NCBI RefSeq assembly: GCF_004004555.2
Contig: NZ_SACP01000001.1
Span: forward strand, 62,001-126,000
DNA from: Methylobacterium oryzihabitans
GTDB lineage: Bacteria; Pseudomonadota; Alphaproteobacteria; Rhizobiales; Beijerinckiaceae
DNA: 64,000 bases
Direction of reading: 5' to 3'
Shown here piece by piece: positions 17,467 to 29,745 of this stretch (positions are counted from its first letter, which is position 1; each line of letters begins with the position of its first letter). A program made the translations under genes and the position numbers. The notes under the pieces are model-generated. The model was not told the DNA's origin, ran no database searches, and saw only the letters and a list, made by a program, of their open reading frames with translations.

Positions 17467-18014
17467 CCACCGGTCCCGTCCGCCCGGACGCCGAATCGGC
17501 CCTCGGCCCGGAGCGCGTCGCGGCGCTGCTCGACGAGCGCACCGCCCGGCTCGCCCGCCGCGGCGCGGCGGCGCCGGCCGTCCCGACCCGCCGGGTGCTG
17601 CTGTGCCGGGCCGGCCCGGAGCTGTTCGGCCTGCCCCTGGAGGCGGTGGCCGAGGTGTCGGCCGCCCGGCCCTGCACCCCGGTCCCCGGCGCGCCGCCGG
17701 CGCTGGTCGGGCTGTCGGGCCGCAACGGCGTCCTCGTCAGCGTCCTCGACCTCGCCGCCTGCCTCGGCCTCGCCGCCGGCACCGCCGAGGCCGGCCACGT
17801 CGTGCTGCTGCGCCGCGAGGCGCCGCGGATCGCGCTCCGGGTCGCCCGCGCGCTCGGCGCCGTCGAGGCGACCGCCGACGAGGCCGCCGGCCGGGCGCCG
17901 CGCCACGGCATCGCCGGCCACGCCCGCGCCGGCGGCGAGGGCCTCGCCCTCCTCGACCTCGACGCCCTGCTGCGGCCCTATCTCGCCGGCGCCCGGAGCG
18001 CGGCCCCGGCCTGA
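17463..18014 (+). CDS. cheW: CheW-like coupling protein (second)
   Basis: 183 aa. About 40 residues of N-terminal extension (WspD-like) precede a CheW domain ([55 protein letters not shown]). GTG start overlapping the cheR stop by 4 bases. Two non-identical CheWs suggest that the array uses one for receptor-CheA coupling and the other possibly for CheR or a second CheA contact; this is inference from Wsp. Confidence 0.88.
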   Translation: MTTGPVRPDAESALGPERVAALLDERTARLARRGAAAPAVPTRRVLLCRAGPELFGLPLEAVAEVSAARPCTPVPGAPPALVGLSGRNGVLVSVLDLAACLGLAAGTAEAGHVVLLRREAPRIALRVARALGAVEATADEAAGRAPRHGIAGHARAGGEGLALLDLDALLRPYLAGARSAAPA

Positions 18015-18049
18015 CGCCGTCCCCCCTTCCATCGGAGCATGAAGCCAGC

Positions 18050-19726
18050 GTGTCGATCTCGATCGGGAACCGCATCCTCCTGGGTTTCGCCGCCGTCATC
18101 CTGGTGATCGTGGCGCTCGGCCTCTACGCCCTCGGGCAGATCGGCGAGGTGCGGACCGCCACCGACACGATCGTGTCGCGCGACCTCTTGGTGATGCACC
18201 AGCTCGAGCAGATCCGCGAGAGCCAGCGCCGGATGAGCGACCTGCGCGACGAGGCCACCACCCGCTACTTCCTGCGCGCCCTCAACCGCGACCCCGGGCC
18301 GAAGGAGGAGCCGGCCGTGACTTGGCGCGGCGTCGCGGCGGCGACCGAGACCGCGCTGGCCTCGGCGATCAGCACCGCCAACAGCTACCGCACCTCCGCC
18401 CTGGCGCCCGACCGCATCGCGGCCTGGCAGCGGATCGGCGAGACCCTGACCTCGGCGAACGTGGAGCTGCGCGGCCTGCGCACCGCCACCGAGCGCCAGT
18501 TCGAGGCGCTCTCCGCCGGCGACGTCGCAGGCGTGCAGGCGGCCGAGATCGTCCTCGACCGCGGCCAGGACAACTTCGTGCGGATCATGAACAACGCCCG
18601 CGACGCCCTCGACGGCGCGATCGAGGCCGGCCAGCGCCGGGTCGGGCAGATCTACGACGAGAGCCGGCTCTCGACCATCGCGGCGCTGGTCGCCTGCGTG
18701 GTGATGGCGGTGGTCATCACCCTGCTGATCCGCCGCTCGGTCGTCGGCCCCCTCGACACCGTGATGGCCTTCGTCGGGCGGATCGGCGAGGGCGACCTCA
18801 CCGGCCGGGTCGCGGAGGGCGAGGGCGACGAGATCGGCCGCCTCGGCGGCGTGCTCAACCGGATGATCGGCAACCTGCGCGAGCTCGCGACCCAGAACCG
18901 CGCCGCCACCGCCAACCTGAACGCCGCCGCGGCCGAGATCCGCGCCTCGGCCCAGGAGCAGGCGGCGAGCGTCGAGGAGCAGTTCGCCGCCGTGCAGGAG
19001 ACCGCCGCCACCGTCGACGAGATCACCCATGCCGGGGCGCAGATCGGCAAGCGCGCCCAGGAGGTCATCGCCACCGCCCAGGCCACCGCCCAGACCTCGC
19101 AGGCCGGCCTGCGCGCCGTCGACGAGACCGCCCGCGCCATGGACGCGATCCGCGAGCAGAGCGAGGCGGTCGCCGAGAACATCGTCTCGCTCAGCGAGAA
19201 GACCCAGGCGATCGGCGAGATCATCGCCACCGTCAACGACGTCTCGGAGCGCACCCACCTGCTCGCCCTCAACGCCGCCATCGAGGCGGCGGCGGCCGGC
19301 GAGAGCGGGCGCAGCTTCGCGGTCGTCGCCGCCGAGATGAAGGGCCTCGCCGATCAGGCCAAGGAGGCGACCGGGCAGGTCCGGGCGATCCTCGGCGACA
19401 TCCAGCGCGGCATCAATTCCTCGGTGATGCTGACCGAGGAGGCGGTGAAGCGCGTCGCCGCCGGCAAGGAGCGCAGCGACACCACCCACGCGACGATCGA
19501 GGAGATCACCGCGCGGGTGCAGGAGAGCGTGCAGACCTTCCAGCAGATCGTCGCCTCGACCAACCAGCAGCAGCTCGGCATCGAGCAGGTGATGGGCGCG
19601 CTCCAGAACATCCGGCAGGCGAGCCAGCAGACCGCCGCCGGCACCCGGCAGGTCGAGACCGCGGCGGCCAACCTCAGCGAACTCGCCACCGCGCTGCTGG
19701 CCCTCGCCGAGCGCTACCGGCTCTGA
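18050..19726 (+). CDS. Methyl-accepting chemotaxis protein
   Basis: 558-aa transmembrane receptor. TM1 is at about residues 9-30, followed by a helical periplasmic sensor of about 170 residues, TM2 at about 205-228 ([21 protein letters not shown]), a HAMP domain, and a long cytoplasmic coiled coil with the conserved signalling tip ([32 protein letters not shown]). It ends at YRL without the NWETF-type pentapeptide, consistent with a CheR that carries its own TPR. I start at a GTG 12 bases after GGAG ([12 protein letters not shown]). It sits between cheW and cheA and is presumably the dedicated receptor of this pathway. Confidence 0.92.
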   Translation: MSISIGNRILLGFAAVILVIVALGLYALGQIGEVRTATDTIVSRDLLVMHQLEQIRESQRRMSDLRDEATTRYFLRALNRDPGPKEEPAVTWRGVAAATETALASAISTANSYRTSALAPDRIAAWQRIGETLTSANVELRGLRTATERQFEALSAGDVAGVQAAEIVLDRGQDNFVRIMNNARDALDGAIEAGQRRVGQIYDESRLSTIAALVACVVMAVVITLLIRRSVVGPLDTVMAFVGRIGEGDLTGRVAEGEGDEIGRLGGVLNRMIGNLRELATQNRAATANLNAAAAEIRASAQEQAASVEEQFAAVQETAATVDEITHAGAQIGKRAQEVIATAQATAQTSQAGLRAVDETARAMDAIREQSEAVAENIVSLSEKTQAIGEIIATVNDVSERTHLLALNAAIEAAAAGESGRSFAVVAAEMKGLADQAKEATGQVRAILGDIQRGINSSVMLTEEAVKRVAAGKERSDTTHATIEEITARVQESVQTFQQIVASTNQQQLGIEQVMGALQNIRQASQQTAAGTRQVETAAANLSELATALLALAERYRL

Positions 19727-19733
19727 CGCGGCC

Positions 19734-22103
19734 GTGTCCGTGGACATCCGTCCCCTGCTCCTCGCGGCCTTCGACGCCGAGCACCGGGAGCATCTCGGCG
19801 CGATCCGCGAGGCGCTGGCCGCCGCGGAGGCCGGCGGCCCGGCCGACTGGAACGACGTCTTTCGCCGCGCCCACAGCCTCAAAGGCGCCGCCCGGGCGGT
19901 CGACCTGCCGGCGGTCGAGGAGATCGCCCACCGCCTCGAAGCCCTGTTCGACCGGGCGGTGCAATTCGCGGGATCAGACCGAGCGGGGCTCGACCGGGCG
20001 ACCGGTGCGGCGGTGGAACTCGCCCTCGACCGGATCGAGGGCCTCGTCGCCGCCCTCGACCGCGAGCCGGACCCGGCGGCGCCGGCCGACGTGCTCGCCG
20101 CCCTCGACCGCTGCCTGGACCCCGGACAGGCGCCGGCCGGCCCGAAGCCGGCCGTGCCGGCCCCGCCCGTCCCCGAGCCGCAGGCGCCGCCAGCCCACGA
20201 ACCGCAGGCGCCGCCAGCCCACGGACCGCAGGCGCCGCCAGCCCCTGAACCCGAGGAGGCCGAGGACGCGCCGCCCGCCGCCGATGCCGCGCCGGCGCTC
20301 ACCTACCTGCGCATCGCCAGCAGCCAGCTCGACGGGCTGTCGCGGGCGGTTCACGGGCTGACCGGCGCGCTCCAGGGCCAGGAGGCGGTGGCAGGATCGG
20401 TCGCGGCCCTCGCGGCCGGCGGCCGGGCCCTGCGCCGGGACGCCGACGCGATCCAGGAGCGCACCGGCGAGGTCGCCGCCCTCGCCCGCCGCCTGCGCGA
20501 GCAGGGCGACCCGGCGGCGGCCCTGCTCGACGGCCATCTCGACCGGGTGCGGCGCCTCGACGGCGAGGCGCGCGCCCTCGCCCGCGGGCTCTCGGCCCTG
20601 GCGCGGGTCCAGCACGGCAGCGCCAACGCCCTCGACGGCGCCGCCCGGCGCCTGCGCGGGGAGGCCGACCGGCTGCTGCGGGTGCCGGCCGAGACGGTGT
20701 TCGGCGGCTTCGGCCGCATGGTGCGCGACCTCGCCCGCGATTCCGGGCTCGCCGTCGAGGTCCATCTCGTCGGGCTCGACCTCCAGGTCGATCGCGGCCT
20801 GCTCCAGGCGCTCAAGGACCCGGTGCTGCACGCCCTGCGCAACGCGATCAGCCACGGTGCCGAGCCGCCGGAGATCCGCCGCGCCGCCGGCAAGCCGGAC
20901 GCCCTCGCGGTCGCCCTCGCGGTCGCCACAAGCGGCGGCGAGCTGGTGGTGACGGTGCGCGACGACGGGCGCGGGCCCGACCCCGCCCGCATCCTCGAGG
21001 CCGGGCGGCGGCAGGGGCTGGTCGCCCCCGGCCACCGGCCGACGCCGGAAGAGATCCTCGACCTCGTCTTCGCCCCCGGCTTCTCGACCGCGGAGCGGGT
21101 CGACCGCCTGTCCGGGCGCGGAGTCGGGCTGTCGGTCGTCGCCGAGGCGGCGCGGCGCCTGCGCGGCCGTGCCCGGCTGCGGCCGGCCCTGCCGGCCGGC
21201 GCCGAGGTGACGATCGCGGTGCCGCTCTCGGCCGCCCGCCAGCCGCTGCTGATCGTCGAGGCCGGCCGCACCGGCGACGGCGCGCCGCAGAGCTACGCCC
21301 TGCCGGGGGCGGCGGTCGCCCGGCTGCTGCGCTTTCCCGTGGGAGATCTCCTGTGGACCGCCGGAACCCCGGGGGTCCGGATCCCGTTCGCTGGCCGTGA
21401 TGTCGTCGTTCCGGTCGCTCCCCTGGTCTCGCTGCTCGATTCCGTCCCGGCCCCGATCCCGATCCATGACGGGTGGGTGCGCGCCGCCCTGCTGCGCCAC
21501 GGCGACGGCGCGGCGGCGGTGGCCGTCGACCGCCTGCTCGACGTGCGCGACCTCCTGGTCGGCCCGGCGCCGCCGATCGGCGGCGATCCCGCGGTGATGA
21601 GCGGGACCGTGCTCCTCGCCGACGACCGGCCGGCCCTGGTGCTCGACCCGGCGGGGCTGTGCGCGCGGGCGGGCGGCGGCGGCCTCGCGGTCGCGGCTCA
21701 GGCCGCCCCGGGCGGCGCGACGGCGCCTCGCCGCACCCCGACCGTGCTGGTGGTCGACGATTCGATCACCACCCGCACCCTGGAGAAGAGCATCCTGGAG
21801 GCGCACGGCTACCGGGTCTTCGTCTGCGTCGACGGCCAGGACGGCCTGGACCGCCTGCACCGCGACGGCGGCGAGATCGACTGCGTCGTCGCCGACGTCG
21901 AGATGCCGCGCCTCGACGGGTTCGGGCTCCTGCGCGCGATCAAGGCCGACACGCGGCTGTCGCGGCTGCCGGTCATCCTGATGACCTCCCGCGGCGATCC
22001 GGCCGACATCCGCCGCGGCCTCGACCTCGGCGCCAACGCCTACCTCACCAAGCAGAAGTTCGACCAGCGCGAGCTTCTCGACACCATCGGGCAATTGCTG
22101 TGA
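19734..22103 (+). CDS. cheA: Hybrid CheA histidine kinase with C-terminal receiver
   Basis: 789 aa. Order: Hpt domain with phospho-accepting His47 (FRRAHSLKGAAR); a Pro-rich linker with three 24-bp tandem repeats; a dimerisation/ATPase core (N box HALRNAISHGAE, G boxes VRDDGRGPDP and GRGVGLSVV); a CheW-like regulatory domain (about 500-645); and a receiver from about 668 with the phospho-Asp in VVADVEMPRLDG. A fused receiver is the WspE/CheA3 type, where it acts as a phosphate sink or internal output. The usual P2 CheY-docking domain is not evident. GTG start 7 bases after the MCP stop; the stop overlaps cheB. Confidence 0.93.
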   Translation: MSVDIRPLLLAAFDAEHREHLGAIREALAAAEAGGPADWNDVFRRAHSLKGAARAVDLPAVEEIAHRLEALFDRAVQFAGSDRAGLDRATGAAVELALDRIEGLVAALDREPDPAAPADVLAALDRCLDPGQAPAGPKPAVPAPPVPEPQAPPAHEPQAPPAHGPQAPPAPEPEEAEDAPPAADAAPALTYLRIASSQLDGLSRAVHGLTGALQGQEAVAGSVAALAAGGRALRRDADAIQERTGEVAALARRLREQGDPAAALLDGHLDRVRRLDGEARALARGLSALARVQHGSANALDGAARRLRGEADRLLRVPAETVFGGFGRMVRDLARDSGLAVEVHLVGLDLQVDRGLLQALKDPVLHALRNAISHGAEPPEIRRAAGKPDALAVALAVATSGGELVVTVRDDGRGPDPARILEAGRRQGLVAPGHRPTPEEILDLVFAPGFSTAERVDRLSGRGVGLSVVAEAARRLRGRARLRPALPAGAEVTIAVPLSAARQPLLIVEAGRTGDGAPQSYALPGAAVARLLRFPVGDLLWTAGTPGVRIPFAGRDVVVPVAPLVSLLDSVPAPIPIHDGWVRAALLRHGDGAAAVAVDRLLDVRDLLVGPAPPIGGDPAVMSGTVLLADDRPALVLDPAGLCARAGGGGLAVAAQAAPGGATAPRRTPTVLVVDDSITTRTLEKSILEAHGYRVFVCVDGQDGLDRLHRDGGEIDCVVADVEMPRLDGFGLLRAIKADTRLSRLPVILMTSRGDPADIRRGLDLGANAYLTKQKFDQRELLDTIGQLL
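20178..20249 (+). repeat. Three tandem 24-bp repeats in the CheA linker
   Basis: Units at 20178, 20202 and 20226 encode PQAPPAHE-type octapeptides in the flexible linker between the Hpt and ATPase domains. The number of units may vary between strains by slippage. Confidence 0.85.
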
Positions 22104-23197
22104 GCGCGCCGGTCCGGGTCATGCTCGTCGAGGATTCGCTGGTGGTGCGCCAGCTCCTCGCCCACATCGTCAGCCGCGATCCCCGCCTCGCCCTCGTGGC
22201 CGCCGTCGCCTCCGGCGAGGAGGCCCTGCGCGAGATCCACCGGGTCTCGCCCGACGTGATCTCGATGGACATCCGCCTGCCCGGCATCGACGGGCTGGAG
22301 ACGACCCGGCGGATCATGGCCGAGCGCCCGACCCCGATCGTCGTCGTCGCCGACGCGGTCGAGGATGCCTCGCTCCGGATCTCGATGAACGCGCTGCGGG
22401 CCGGGGCGCTGAGCGTGGTCGAGAAGCCGGTCGGAACCGGACACGCCGCCTACGAGGCGATCTCGGGTCAGATCTGCACCCAGTTGCGCATCATGAGCCA
22501 GGTGCCGGTGATCCGCCGCCGCGCCATCGGCGCCGAGCGCCTCGGCCGGCCGGTCCCCGACCTGCCCGCCGAGGCGTTTCGCGAGCCGGGCATCCCGAGC
22601 CACGTCGCGGTCGCGGCCTCGACCGGCGGCCCGCCGGCCTTCGCCCGGCTGCTCGGCGCCCTGCCCGCCGATTTTTCCGTCCCGATCCTTCTGGTGCAGC
22701 ACATGGGCGCGGCGTTCATGGAGGGGTTCGCCGACTGGCTCAACGGAGTCGTGCCGCTGCGGGTGGTGCTGGCGCAGGACGGCGTCCGCCCGGTGGCGGG
22801 CCACGTCTACGTCGCGCCGGGCGACCGCCACCTCGCCCTCGGCCCCGCCGGCCTGCTCGCGACCTCGGACGAGCCGCCGGTCGGCGGCCAGCGCCCCTCC
22901 GCCACCGTCCTGTTCCGTTCGCTCGCCCGGGTCGCCGGCCCGCGCGGGCTCGGGGTGCTGCTCACCGGGATGGGCGAGGACGGCGCCGCGGGCCTGCGCG
23001 ACATGCGGGCGGCCGGGGCCGCCACCATCGCCGAGCACGAGAGTTCGGCAGTGGTCTACGGCATGCCGGCGGCCGCCGTGCGTCTCGGCGCGGCGGGCTC
23101 GGTCCTGCCCCTCGACCTCATCGCGCCCCGCCTGCTGCGCGCCGTCCAGCCGGGAGTCCCGGCGCCGGGAGGCCCGGTGCCCGGAGGTGCCGCGTGA
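22100..23197 (+). CDS. cheB: CheB protein-glutamate methylesterase
   Basis: 365 aa. An N-terminal receiver (VMLVEDSLVVRQLL, phospho-Asp in DVISMDIRLPGIDG) is followed by the CheB esterase with its catalytic Ser in AASTGGP, His in QHMGAAF and Asp in GMGEDGAAG. It removes receptor methyl groups as the counterpart of the CheR gene upstream. GTG starts overlap at both ends (GTGA) with cheA and with the next kinase gene. A Pro/Gly tail closes the protein. Confidence 0.94.
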   Translation: MSAPVRVMLVEDSLVVRQLLAHIVSRDPRLALVAAVASGEEALREIHRVSPDVISMDIRLPGIDGLETTRRIMAERPTPIVVVADAVEDASLRISMNALRAGALSVVEKPVGTGHAAYEAISGQICTQLRIMSQVPVIRRRAIGAERLGRPVPDLPAEAFREPGIPSHVAVAASTGGPPAFARLLGALPADFSVPILLVQHMGAAFMEGFADWLNGVVPLRVVLAQDGVRPVAGHVYVAPGDRHLALGPAGLLATSDEPPVGGQRPSATVLFRSLARVAGPRGLGVLLTGMGEDGAAGLRDMRAAGAATIAEHESSAVVYGMPAAAVRLGAAGSVLPLDLIAPRLLRAVQPGVPAPGGPVPGGAA

Positions 23198-24986
23198 GCG
23201 CGCCGGAGCCGGCGGCAGCCCCGCACATCCGACCGGCGGCAGCCCCGCAGATCCTGCCGGCGGCGCCCACCCCGCGAATCCTGCTGGTCGAGGATTCGGA
23301 GACGCAGGCGCTGCAACTTCGCCTGCTGCTGGAGGCGAGCGGCTTCGCGGTGACCCGCTGCGCCACCGCCGAGGCCGCCCTCGACGAGCTGAACCGCGGC
23401 CTGCCCGACCTCGTCGTCGCCGACTACCACCTGCCCGGGATGAACGGCGACGAGCTCGCCCGGCAGGTGCGGTTGTCCCTGCGCACCCGCGCCACCCCGG
23501 TGCTGATGCTGACCCAGGCCGAGGGCCGCGACCTCGAACGGCAGGGCCTGGAGAGCGGCGCCGACGCCTACGTGCCGAAATCGGCCGACCGCGACCTGCT
23601 GATCCTGCGCATCCGCGCGCTGCTGCGCGAGCGCTCGGGGCCGGCCGCGGCCGATCGCGGCGCGCCGTCGTTCCGGCGCGCCCGCATCCTCGTGATCGAT
23701 GCCAGCGCGACCTTCCGGACCTACCTCGCCGCGCTGCTGTCGCAGGAGGGGCACGAGGTCGTCACCGCCGGCTCGCCGGACGAGGCGCTGGCCGCCCTGG
23801 AGGCGCCGGGCGCCGCGGTGGACTGCGTCACCGTCGATCTTCTGGCGAGCGGCTACGACGCCGTCGCCCTGTGCGGGCGCATCGCGGCGATCCGGTCGGC
23901 GGCCGCGCCGGGTGCTGCCGCGGCGGGCCTCCACCTCGTCGGCATCGGCAGCGAGGCGGCGTCGAGCAAGGACCTGCTGGTGCGCGCCTTCGCGGCCGGC
24001 GTCGACGACGTGGTGCCCAAGAGCGCCGACGGGCAGGTGCTGGCGATCCGCGTGCGGACCCTGGTGCGGCGCAAGCTCCTGGAGGAGGACAACCGCCGCG
24101 TCGCCGACGAGATGCGCCAGCACGAGCGCGCGGTGGAGCGGGCCCAGGCCGATGCCGCCGCCTCCGAGGCCAAGGCGGCGCTCGCCGGCGCCCTGGCCCG
24201 GGCCAACCGCGATCTCGAACAGACCAACCAGCAGCTCAAGGACGCCCAGGCCCAGCTCGTCCAGGCCGCCAAGATGGCCTCGCTCGGCGAACTGGTCGCC
24301 GGCATCGCCCACGAGATCAACAATCCGCTCGCCTTCATCCTGGCGCATCAGGGCACGGTCGAGCGGCTGATCGGCGAGGTCGCGGCGCAGTCCGACGACG
24401 CGCCGGAGCCGACCCGCAGGGCGCTGGCCAAGGCCGGCGACCGCGTCCGGTCGATGCGGCTCGGCCTGACCCGGATCCAGGACCTCGTCGTCAACCTGCG
24501 CAAGTTCTCGCGCCTCGACGAGGGCGAGATGCTGAGCGTCGAGGTCGAGGACGCGATCGACAACGTGCTGGCCCTGCTCCAGCACAAGCTCGGCAGCCGC
24601 ATCGCCGTCGAGCGCCGCTTCCACGGCTCGCGGGAGATCCACTGCACCCCCGCACTGCTGAACCAGGTGGTGATGAACGTGCTCGGCAACGCCGCCGACG
24701 CGATGCCGGACGGAGGCACCATCACGATCGAGACCGCTCTCGCGGGCGAGGCCGACCTCATCCGCATCTGCGACACCGGGCCGGGGGTGCCGGAGGATCT
24801 GCGCCAGCGGATCTTCGAGCCGTTCTTCACCACCAAGCCGATCGGCGCCGGCACCGGGCTCGGCCTCGCGATTGCCTACAGCGTCGTGCAGGCCCATAGC
24901 GGCACGATCGCCGTCGAACCGGCGCCCGGGGGGGGCGCCTGCTTCGTCATCAGCATCCCGCGGCGGGATGCGCGAGCGGAACGGAC

Positions 24987-24990
<4 letters not shown>
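23194..24990 (+). CDS. Hybrid histidine kinase, REC-REC-coiled coil-HisKA-HATPase
   Basis: 598 aa, no membrane segment. REC1 (about 27-145) has the phospho-Asp at 77 (VVADYHLPG). REC2 (about 163-290) keeps Asp215 in VTVDLLASG but lacks the usual MP after it, so it may be degenerate. A coiled coil (about 295-360) leads to the dimerisation His373 ([12 protein letters not shown]) and an ATPase domain ([29 protein letters not shown]). Two receivers ahead of a soluble kinase in a che operon recall CheS3 of the Rhodospirillum centenum Che3 cyst pathway. It is a likely phosphorylation target of the CheA above. Overlaps both neighbours by GTGA. Confidence 0.88.
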
Positions 24991-26879
<1,889 letters not shown>

Positions 26880-27062
26880 CGATGCGCCGCGCGGGCTTCG
26901 ATCCGGATCGTGAACGGATCGTCCAAGAACCGCATCGTACCAACGGCCCAGGATGCTGACGCATCGACTCGATCTCGGGCCGGCACGAAATCCACGGGGC
27001 CGTAGACCCATCTCGAATTTCTGCTAAGTCTCTGATCTAATGTGGGAAATTCGAGAGCAGAA

Positions 27063-27089
27063 CCAAAGGTCATTTCCAATGACCGTTGG
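27063..27089 (-). terminator. urt operon terminator hairpin
   Basis: Interrupted stem CCAA-n-GGTCATT / AATGACC-n-TTGG with a 3-base loop, 3 bases past the urtE stop. On the minus strand it is followed by a short T-rich stretch. Confidence 0.6.
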
Positions 27090-27091
27090 CA

Positions 27092-27787
27092 TCACACCGA
27101 CAGCCAGCGCCGCACCTCGGCCTCGACCATCCCCGAGCGCGGCCCGGCCTCGACCACCTGCCCGCGATCCATCACCGCGTAGGTGTCGCACAGGTCGCGG
27201 GCCCACTCGAAATACTGTTCGACCAGCACGATCGCCATCTCGCCCTTGCCGCGCAGGTAGGTGATGGCCCGGCCGATATCCTTGATGATCGAGGGCTGGA
27301 TGCCCTCGGTCGGCTCGTCGAGCACGAGGAGGCGCGGGCGCGTGACGAGCGCGCGGCCGATGGCGAGCTGCTGCTGCTGGCCGCCCGACAGGTCGCCGCC
27401 GCGCCGGTGCAGCATGTCCTTGAGCACCGGAAACAGGTCGTAGACCTCGGCCGGGACGTGGCGGTCGCGGCGCTTGAGCGGCGCGAATCCGGTCTCCAGG
27501 TTCTCCTTCACGGTGAGCAGCGGGAAGATCTCGCGGCCCTGTGGCACGAAGGCGACGCCGCGGCGGGCGCGGTCGTAGGGGGCGAGCCGGCTGATGTCCT
27601 CGCCGGCCAGTGTGACGGCCCCCTTCGAGACCGGCTGCTGGCCGACGATGGCGCGCATCAGCGAGGTCTTGCCGACGCCGTTGCGGCCGAGCACCGCCGT
27701 GACCCGGCCGGCCTCGGCGGTGAGGGAGACGCCGCGGAGCGCCTGCGCGGCGCCGTAATGGAGGTCGATCGCCTCGACGTTCAGCAT
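27092..27787 (-). CDS. urtE: Urea ABC transporter, ATP-binding protein UrtE
   Basis: 231-aa LivF-like ATPase of the high-affinity urea importer. Walker A is LGRNGVGKTS, the signature is LSGGQQQQLAIGRAL, and Walker B is LLVLDEPTEGIQPSII. The GIQPSIIKDI sequence after Walker B is the usual UrtE version of this motif. Last of five genes, 21 bases after urtD. Confidence 0.94.
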   Translation of the reverse strand: MLNVEAIDLHYGAAQALRGVSLTAEAGRVTAVLGRNGVGKTSLMRAIVGQQPVSKGAVTLAGEDISRLAPYDRARRGVAFVPQGREIFPLLTVKENLETGFAPLKRRDRHVPAEVYDLFPVLKDMLHRRGGDLSGGQQQQLAIGRALVTRPRLLVLDEPTEGIQPSIIKDIGRAITYLRGKGEMAIVLVEQYFEWARDLCDTYAVMDRGQVVEAGPRSGMVEAEVRRWLSV

Positions 27788-27808
27788 GGATCGGGACCCG
27801 GAGAAAGA

Positions 27809-28587
<779 letters not shown>

Positions 28588-28591
<4 letters not shown>

Positions 28592-29745
28592 GAGCCGCGG
28601 CCCTCCTCGGCGAGTTCGGGCGCCAGCGCGTCGGGCGCCGGTCCCGGCAGGCGGGCCTTGGCGCGGCGGCTGCCGAGCCGCTCGATCAGCGTGCCGACGA
28701 TGCCGCGGGGCAGGAACAGCGTGACGAGGACGAACAGGGCGCCGAGCGCGAACAGCCAGGCATCCGGCAGCACCCCGGTCAGCATCGTCTTGGCGTAGTT
28801 GACCAGCACGGCGCCCAGCGCCGCGCCGACCAGCGTGCCGCGGCCGCCGACCGCGACCCAGATCACCGCCTCGATCGAGTTGGCCGGCGCGAACTCGGAC
28901 GGGTTGATGATGCCGACCTGCGGCACGTAGAGGGCGCCGGCGACCCCCGCCATCGCGGCCGAGACCGTGAACGCCACGACCTTGAAGTGCTCGGTGCGGT
29001 AGCCGAGGAAGCGGGTGCGCGATTCGGCGTCGCGGATCGCCACCAGCACCTTGCCGAAGGCCGAGACGGTCATCGCCCGGGCGACGAGGTAGCCCAGCGC
29101 CAGCGCGAGCGCAGTGAGCACGAACAACGCCACCCGCGTGCCCTGCGCCTGGACGCTGAAGCCGAGGACGTCCTTGAAATCGGTGAGCCCGTTGTTGCCG
29201 CCCAGCCCCATGTCGTTGCGGAAGAAGGCGAGCATCAGCGCGAAGGTCATCGCCTGGGTGATGATCGACAGGTAGACGCCCGTCACCCGCGACCGGAAGG
29301 CGAGCCAGCCGAACACGAAGGACAGCAGCCCCGGCAGCACCAGCACCATCACGGCGGCGAACGGAAAGATGTCGAAGCCGTGCCAGTACCAGGGCAGCTC
29401 CTTGTAGTTCAGGAAGACCATGAAGTCGGGCAGGACCGGGTTGCCGTAGACGCCGCGCGGGCCGATCTGGCGCATCAGGTACATGCCCATCGCGTAGCCG
29501 CCGAGGGCGAAGAACGCGCCGTGGCCGAGCGAGAGGATGCCGCAATAGCCCCAGACGAGATCGAGGCTGACCGCGAGCAGCGCATAGGCGAGGTACTTGC
29601 CGAGCAGCGACACGAGGTAGGTCGGGACGTGGAGGGGCGAGCCCTCCGGCATCGTCAGGTTGAGCACCGGCACCAGCACGGCGGCGGCGGCGAGCACGGC
29701 GAGGAAGACGGCGCCCTTGCCGTCGACGAGGCGCGATCCGGTCAC
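28588..29745 (-). CDS. urtC: Urea ABC transporter, permease UrtC
   Basis: 385-aa LivM-like inner-membrane permease with about nine to ten hydrophobic segments and the conserved WGYCGILSLGHGAFFALGGYAMGMY motif, ending in a long cytoplasmic tail. GTG start, overlapping urtB by GTGA. The urtC-specific insertion around NPVLPDFMVFLNYKELPWYW supports urea rather than branched amino acids as substrate. Confidence 0.93.

Noticed and set aside
20178..20249. CRISPR-like short repeats
   Set aside because: They are three contiguous in-frame coding repeats in cheA, with no spacers.
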